DNA from: Nocardiopsis sp. JB363 | Lineage (GTDB): Bacteria > Actinomycetota > Actinomycetes > Streptosporangiales > Streptosporangiaceae | Direction: 5' to 3' | Length of the DNA: 64,000 nt | NCBI RefSeq assembly: GCF_900143625.1 | Contig: NZ_FRFF01000133.1 | Coordinates: 110,729-174,728 of the forward strand | Part shown: positions 59,900-64,000 of the stretch, in pieces | Layout of the letters: each line of letters starts with the position of its first letter | How positions within the stretch are numbered: the stretch's first letter is position 1 | Notes under the pieces: generated by a model | What the model was told of the DNA's origin: nothing | The model's input: the letters and a program-made list of their open reading frames with translations, nothing else | Databases searched by the model: none | Translations under genes and position numbers: made by a program

Positions 59900-61045
59900 T
59901 CAGCTCCCCGGACGGTGACGAAGACGTGCCGCCCGCCGCGTCAGGTGCTCACGTTCGGCCAGGTTGGTGGCCTTTCGGGCGGCCTCGGCGTACAACCGGG
60001 CCGCGGTGTCCAGGTCTCCGGCGCGTTCGTGCAGGTGCGCCGCCACCGCACTGTGCCGGGGCAGCGACTCCTCCAGTTCGGCGAGCGCGACCAGGCCCGC
60101 GCCCGGCCCGTCGGCCTCGCCGACGGCCACTGCTCGGTTCAGGCGCACCACCGGGCTCCGGTTCAGCCGGACGAGTTCGTCGTACCACTCCACGATCTGC
60201 ACCCAGTCGGTCTCCTCGGCTCGGGGCGCGTCGGCGTGCAGTGCGGCGATGGCGGCCTGGGCCTGGTACTCGCCCAACCGGTCGCGGGCCAGGGCCGCCC
60301 GCAAGATCGCGATCCCCTCGGCGATGGCCCCGGTGTCCCAACGACGACGGTCCTGTTCGGCCAACGGAACCAGAGCCCCCTCGGGTGTGGTCCGCGCGGA
60401 GCGCCGAGCGTGGTGCAACAGCATGAGGGCGAGCAGACCGGCCGACTCCGGGTGGTCCAAGGCGACGTGGAGCCGGCGGGTGAGCCGGATCGCCTCTGCG
60501 GCCAGGTCGAGCTCGCCGGAGTAGCCCTCGTTGAAGACCAGGTAGAGGACGCGCAGCACGGTGGCCGCGTCGCCAGGACGGTCCAGGCGTACCCCGGCCA
60601 CGGTGCGCTTGGCCCGGCTGATGCGCTGGGCCATGGTCGCCTCGGGCACCAGGTAGGCGCGGGCGATCTGGCGGGTGGTCAGCCCGCCGACGGCGCGCAG
60701 GGTGAGCGCCACCGCCGACGAAGGGCTCAGTGCCGGGTGGGCGCATAGGAAGTACAGGTGGAGCGTGTCGTCCATCGCCGGCGCCCGCCCGGGCGCCGGT
60801 TCTCCCTGGAGGAGTTCCTCGCGTCGACGTCGGGCGGTCTCGGAGCGGGCCGCGTCGAGGAACCGGCGCCAGGCCACGGTGAGCAGCCAACCCTTGGCGT
60901 CCCTGGGCGGGTCGGTGGGCCACACGCGCAGGGCTTCGAGCAGGGCGTCCTGAACGGCGTCCTCGGCCGCCGCGAAGTCGGCTCCGCGGCGGACCAGGAT
61001 CGCCAGGACGCTCGGGGTGAGGCCGCGCAGCCGGGCCTCGTCCAT
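59900..61045 (-). CDS. ECF42-type RNA polymerase sigma factor with TPR-like C-terminus
   Basis: 381 residues, longer than a plain ECF. Region 2: FAAAEDAVQDALLEALRVWP and DAKGWLLTVAWRRFLDAARSE; region 4 around AVALTLRAVGGLTTRQIARAYLVPEATMAQRI; then a 190-residue helical repeat domain with EGYSGELDLAAEAIRLTRRL and WVQIVEWYDELVRLNRSPVV. This is the ECF42 layout, whose partner is a DGPF/YCII protein; that gene lies 4 bp upstream. There is no anti-sigma gene, so control is thought to act through the C-terminal domain and the promoter of its own operon. Confidence 0.92.
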   Translation of the reverse strand: MDEARLRGLTPSVLAILVRRGADFAAAEDAVQDALLEALRVWPTDPPRDAKGWLLTVAWRRFLDAARSETARRRREELLQGEPAPGRAPAMDDTLHLYFLCAHPALSPSSAVALTLRAVGGLTTRQIARAYLVPEATMAQRISRAKRTVAGVRLDRPGDAATVLRVLYLVFNEGYSGELDLAAEAIRLTRRLHVALDHPESAGLLALMLLHHARRSARTTPEGALVPLAEQDRRRWDTGAIAEGIAILRAALARDRLGEYQAQAAIAALHADAPRAEETDWVQIVEWYDELVRLNRSPVVRLNRAVAVGEADGPGAGLVALAELEESLPRHSAVAAHLHERAGDLDTAARLYAEAARKATNLAEREHLTRRAARLRHRPGS

Positions 61046-61049
61046 CGGC

Positions 61050-61457
61050 TCAGTCCTCGATGGTGGGCGGCTGGGTCAGGAACGGGCGCAATTCGAGCCA
61101 CTCGTGGATGGGCTGCCCGCCGGCACCGGGGGCCGCCGACAGCTCCGCGGTCAGTTCCAGGGCGCGTTCACGAGTGTCGACGTCGATGACCATCCACCCG
61201 GCGATGAGGTCCTTGGTCTCGGCGAAGGGACCATCGGTGACCGGCGGCCGGCCCTCTCCGTCGTAGCGCACGAACGTGCCCTCGGGGGCCAGGGCCTGGG
61301 AGTCGACGAACTCACCGGTCTCCTCCAGCCGGTCGGCGAAGTTCCGCATGTACCGCACGTGCGCGGAGATCTCCTGCGAGGTCCACTGATCCATGGGCAC
61401 GTCGTTGACCGCTGCGGGGGCGCCCCGGTAGTGCTTGAGCAACAGGTACTTGGCCAT
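61050..61457 (-). CDS. DGPF/YCII-related protein, ECF42 partner
   Basis: 135 residues; GAGGAGG lies nine bases before the ATG. MAKYLLLKHYRGAPAAV opening and the signature PVTDGPFAETKDLIAGWMVIDVD. DGPF proteins accompany ECF42 sigma factors and are its main target genes; their biochemical function is not established. First gene of the operon; the sigma gene follows by 4 bp. Confidence 0.93.
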   Translation of the reverse strand: MAKYLLLKHYRGAPAAVNDVPMDQWTSQEISAHVRYMRNFADRLEETGEFVDSQALAPEGTFVRYDGEGRPPVTDGPFAETKDLIAGWMVIDVDTRERALELTAELSAAPGAGGQPIHEWLELRPFLTQPPTIED

Positions 61458-61506
61458 GGTGATCCTCCTCGGTTCCGCGACCCATCATGGTCGCTTTGAC
61501 ACCTGG

Positions 61507-61533
61507 GACGGAGCGGGCCACGGGTTCTCGACA
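61507..61533 (-). promoter_or_regulatory. ECF42-dependent promoter of the DGPF-sigma operon
   Basis: On the minus strand TGTCGA (61533-61528), 17-bp spacer, CGTC (61510-61507), which matches the TGTCGA / CGWC promoter reported for ECF42 in Streptomyces venezuelae. The -35 is one arm of a palindrome CTCGACA-TCCG-TGTCGAG (61527-61544). It lies 50 bp before the DGPF start, so the sigma factor should control its own operon. Confidence 0.72.
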
Positions 61534-61673
61534 TCCGTGTCGAGGTTTTTTCGCGGGGAGGGTGCGGACACGACGAGGCCGGCGGCGTGTGAGATCCCCT
61601 CGATAGGTCCAGATCACCACAACGAAGGCCCCCGCGCCACCGTCGGCGAGGTGGCCTGTGGACAAGTCCGGGG

Positions 61674-62414
61674 TCAGGGCAGGACGGCCTGGATGTCCTT
61701 GGTGATGCGCGCGACCAGCTCGCCGGTGCGGCCGGTGAAGTAAAAGTGGCCGCCGGGCAGGGTGTGGTGTTCGAAGCCGCCTTGGACCCGCTCGCCCCAT
61801 CCGGCCAGGCGCTCGGGGGTCATGCCGGGGTCGTCGGCGCCGCCGAAGACCGACAGCGCGACCCTCAGCGGCTCGGTCCGAGGGGCGGGGCGCCAGGTGT
61901 CGACCACCTGGAGGTCGGCACGGACCAGTGGTTCGACGTAGGCCCACAGTTCGGGGTCCTCCAGCGCGTGGCGCGGGGTGCCGCCCATCGCCGCGATGGC
62001 CTCGCGCAGGCGATCGTCGGAGGCCAGATGCCGGGGTTCGGCGCGTTCGGGACCGGGGTCGGGACTCCAGGCGGAGGCTCCCAACCAAGCGGGCGGGGTC
62101 TCGGTCAGGCGTCGGGTCATCTCGTAGGCGACCAGGGCGCCCATGCTGTGTCCGAACAATCCGTAGGGGCGGTCGAGCTCGGGGCGCACGATGTCGCACA
62201 GGTGCTCGGCCAGTGCTCCGGCCTCGCGGAAGGGTTCCTCGCCGGACCTGCGCGCCCTTCCGGGGGCGTCCAGCAGGCAGATCTCCCAGTCCGGGGGGAA
62301 GTGCCGGACCCATCCGCGGTATCCCAGGTGCGAGCCGCCCGCGTGGTGCAGGACGAAGAGCCGGAATCGGCTGTGGGGTACGGGTCTGAGCCGGGTCAGG
62401 GCGCCCTCGTGCAC
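61674..62414 (-). CDS. type II thioesterase
   Basis: 246 residues from the GTG at 62414 (AAGGCGAG eight bases upstream); the frame extends to a TTG at 62447. Alpha/beta hydrolase: LFVLHHAGGSHLGYRGWVRHF, nucleophile YGLFGHSMGALVAYEM, Asp in GADDPGMTPE and His in LPGGHFYFTG. Such enzymes clear mis-loaded carrier proteins of PKS or NRPS lines, yet no PKS or NRPS gene is in this window. An MFS exporter is divergent from it. Confidence 0.88.
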   Translation of the reverse strand: MHEGALTRLRPVPHSRFRLFVLHHAGGSHLGYRGWVRHFPPDWEICLLDAPGRARRSGEEPFREAGALAEHLCDIVRPELDRPYGLFGHSMGALVAYEMTRRLTETPPAWLGASAWSPDPGPERAEPRHLASDDRLREAIAAMGGTPRHALEDPELWAYVEPLVRADLQVVDTWRPAPRTEPLRVALSVFGGADDPGMTPERLAGWGERVQGGFEHHTLPGGHFYFTGRTGELVARITKDIQAVLP

Positions 62415-62455
62415 GGGTCTGCTCGCCTTCTTACTTACGGGTAACAAAGCGAACC

Positions 62456-62467
62456 TACCAGTCGGTA
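62456..62467. promoter_or_regulatory. TACC-N4-GGTA palindrome upstream of thioesterase
   Basis: TACCAGTCGGTA, a short perfect inverted repeat in an AT-rich stretch 40 bp before the thioesterase start. Resembles TetR-family operators; regulator unknown. The rest of the gap to the exporter start at 62684 shows nothing clear. Confidence 0.35.
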
Positions 62468-62683
62468 ATCAGTGCGGGACCACCGGGCGAACCCATCCGC
62501 CTCCGCACCGTGACCGAACCCACGCACGACCGACACCACTCCCGACCCTCACCTCGACACCGGACCGAAACGGCCCGTACCACCTCGCCTTCCCGCCACC
62601 CGCAGGTGTGAAAACCATTCGTGCGGGCGGCTCCGGGTCCGGCACACTGGTCGCGGTCGAGGATCCGAGGCGAGGGGTGTGCG

Positions 62684-63922
62684 GTGGGGCGGGTTCCGGG
62701 GGCGCTACGGCACCGGCGTCTGCGCCTGCTGCTGGCAGGCCGCAGCCTCGGCGACCTGGGTGCCGAGATGCTCCCCGTGGCGATGGTGGGTCTGGTGCTG
62801 GTCGAACACGGACCCCTGCTGCTGGGCCTGGTATTGGGGGTGCGCGGGGCCGCCGGATCACTGTTCGCCCTGCTGACCGGAGCCCTGCTCACCCGGGTGC
62901 GCAAATCCACCGCCCTGGTCTTCAACGACACCGTGCAGGCGGTGGTGATGGCCGCCTTCGCGTTGGGCCCCGACGCGGCCTGGTGGCTGCTGGCCCTGGC
63001 GGCGCTGAGCGGGGTGTCGGGATCGGTGGCCGAACCCGCCGCCGGTTCGATGATGCCGCTGATCGTGCCCACCGAGCGGCTACGGGAGGCCAACGCCCTG
63101 CGCAACATCGTGGGCCGCTCCGCCGGTATCACCGGCCCCGCTCTGGCCGGGGTGCTGGTCGTGGCCGTGGACGTGCGCACCGTGTTCTGGCTCATCGCCG
63201 CCCTGTTCGTGGTGTGCGCGGGTGTGCTGGCACTGATCCGAGAGACCCCACCCACCGGCGAGCGGACCACCGAGACCATGGGCGCGAGCCTGCGCGCGGG
63301 CTGGCGCGAGGTGGTGCGCCGCCCCTGGGTACTGGCCATCATCGCGGTGGCCACCATCCAGGCCCCGACCACCCTGGCCCCCGGGTTCGTCCTGTTGCCG
63401 ATCGTGGTCGCCGACTCCTACCCCGCGCCCGTCTACGGACTCGCCCTGTCGTGCATGGCCGCCGGGCAACTGGTGGGCGGAGTCCTGACCACCCGGTGGA
63501 ACCCGACCCGTCCGGGACTGGTGTCTTTGGTAGGGACGCTGTTCTTCCCGTTGACCCTGCTCGGGTTGGCTCTGACGGCGCCGGCGCCGATCCTGTTGAC
63601 CGGTTACGTGGCCACCGGCGCGGGCTTCATGGTGTTCGGCGTGTACTGGTACACCGCCCTGCAACGCTCCATCCCCCAGGAACGGCTGAGCGTGGTCATC
63701 GGCATCGACCAGGTCGGCAGCTTCGGACTGGAACCGGTCGGGTACGCGGTGGCCGGCGCCCTGGCCCAGACCGTGGGCGCCCGACCGGTCCTGTACGGGG
63801 CGGCCGTGGTGGGCATCGCCACCAGCCTGCTGCCGCTCCTGGTTCCGGGGGTGGACCGTCTGGCCGACCCCGAACCCGGGCACCGAAACGGCCCCTGCGC
63901 GGGAACTCCACGCGCCCCCTGA
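62684..63922 (+). CDS. MFS exporter
   Basis: 412 residues from the GTG at 62684 behind GAGGGG. First helix LRLLLAGRSLGDLGAEMLPV, loop ALLTRVRKSTALVFND, middle segment RAGWREVVRRPWVLAIIAVA, and a late VIGIDQVGSFGLEPVGYAVAGAL. Belongs to the MFS_3/EntS group of drug and siderophore exporters. Divergent from the type II thioesterase with a 269-bp gap. Confidence 0.85.
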   Translation: MGRVPGALRHRRLRLLLAGRSLGDLGAEMLPVAMVGLVLVEHGPLLLGLVLGVRGAAGSLFALLTGALLTRVRKSTALVFNDTVQAVVMAAFALGPDAAWWLLALAALSGVSGSVAEPAAGSMMPLIVPTERLREANALRNIVGRSAGITGPALAGVLVVAVDVRTVFWLIAALFVVCAGVLALIRETPPTGERTTETMGASLRAGWREVVRRPWVLAIIAVATIQAPTTLAPGFVLLPIVVADSYPAPVYGLALSCMAAGQLVGGVLTTRWNPTRPGLVSLVGTLFFPLTLLGLALTAPAPILLTGYVATGAGFMVFGVYWYTALQRSIPQERLSVVIGIDQVGSFGLEPVGYAVAGALAQTVGARPVLYGAAVVGIATSLLPLLVPGVDRLADPEPGHRNGPCAGTPRAP

Positions 63923-63969
63923 GCGACATGAGTGGTCGAACACCGATCACCACGCCTTGGAGGCACCTC

Positions 63970-64000
63970 GTGGACACCCCCGACCGTCCCCAACAACCCC
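63970..64000 (+). CDS. 5' end of a further gene
   Basis: GTG at 63970 with GGAGG six bases upstream, then an open frame (VDTPDRPQQP) to the window edge. Too short to identify. Confidence 0.45.
   Translation, partial: MDTPDRPQQP

Noticed and set aside
59789..61665. Replication origin based on DnaA boxes at 59789 and 61657
   Set aside because: Only two separate boxes nearly 2 kb apart, no box cluster, no dnaA or dnaN and no AT-rich unwinding region.
1..64000. CRISPR array, tRNA, rRNA or prophage
   Set aside because: No regularly spaced repeats, no recognisable tRNA or rRNA sequence, and no phage structural or integrase genes were seen.

Overview
The window is about 70% GC with strong G/C third-position bias, GTG/TTG starts, leaderless-looking promoters and actinomycete-type genes (DUF574 methyltransferase, DevS/DevR, SNF2 plus SWIM pair, CebR/CelR cellulase operator). 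It is chromosomal DNA of a filamentous actinomycete, most likely Nocardiopsaceae such as Nocardiopsis; the genus is an inference. I saw no rRNA, tRNA, CRISPR array or replication origin.

Layout. 0-1 kb: end of an FG-GAP repeat protein and two hairpin terminators. 1-4.3 kb: a large NACHT NTPase with a lower-GC leucine-rich C-terminus, a candidate antiphage NLR-like protein. 4.6-9.9 kb: DevS-type two-GAF sensor kinase, a TnpB-like element inserted just after it, the convergent regulator DevR, and a divergent flavin split-barrel protein; tandem DevR-like boxes lie between devR and the latter. 10-16.8 kb: secreted DUF6351 hydrolase, ArsR-type regulator and divergent MFS exporter around a nested palindrome, an APH-family kinase and a methyltransferase. 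16.9-18 kb: an Erm 23S rRNA methylase behind a 29-codon leader ORF and hairpins. 18-29 kb: lipoprotein, guanine deaminase, esterase, trehalose genes treZ and treY, an RlmA/TlrB-type methylase, an FMN reductase, and a solitary PHO-box-linked pstS. 29-42.7 kb: housekeeping and envelope genes (GT2 transferase, NlpC/P60 hydrolase with a structured leader, S9 peptidase, GDPD, Atg22-like MFS, SNF2 helicase, SWIM protein, DUF574 protein).

42.7-51.3 kb holds a complete protocatechuate beta-ketoadipate pathway (pcaIJ, pcaF, pcaHG, pcaB and a fused pcaL) divergent from an IclR regulator with two matching ATGTTC-N7-GAACAT operator sites. 51.5-54.6 kb: aldo/keto reductase, Vsr endonuclease, divergent C5-cytosine methylase and a GNAT enzyme. 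54.8-56.7 kb: a second TnpB-like element, inverted relative to the first. 56.7-59.7 kb: a GH6 cellulase lipoprotein with a perfect CebR/CelR operator and a GH13 amylase-family enzyme. 59.9-64 kb: an ECF42-type sigma factor with its DGPF partner and a matching promoter, a type II thioesterase, an MFS exporter and the start of one more gene.

The most interesting signal is the pair of TnpB-like elements. Both proteins lack the zinc ribbon, both genes end inside a hairpin whose outer arms are conserved while the inner arms differ but still pair (candidate guide-RNA scaffold), and the second copy has lost the RuvC-III aspartate. It is therefore a candidate nuclease-dead, TldR-like RNA-guided protein, sitting next to a cellulase promoter. 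The NACHT gene and the erm leader are the next best leads.
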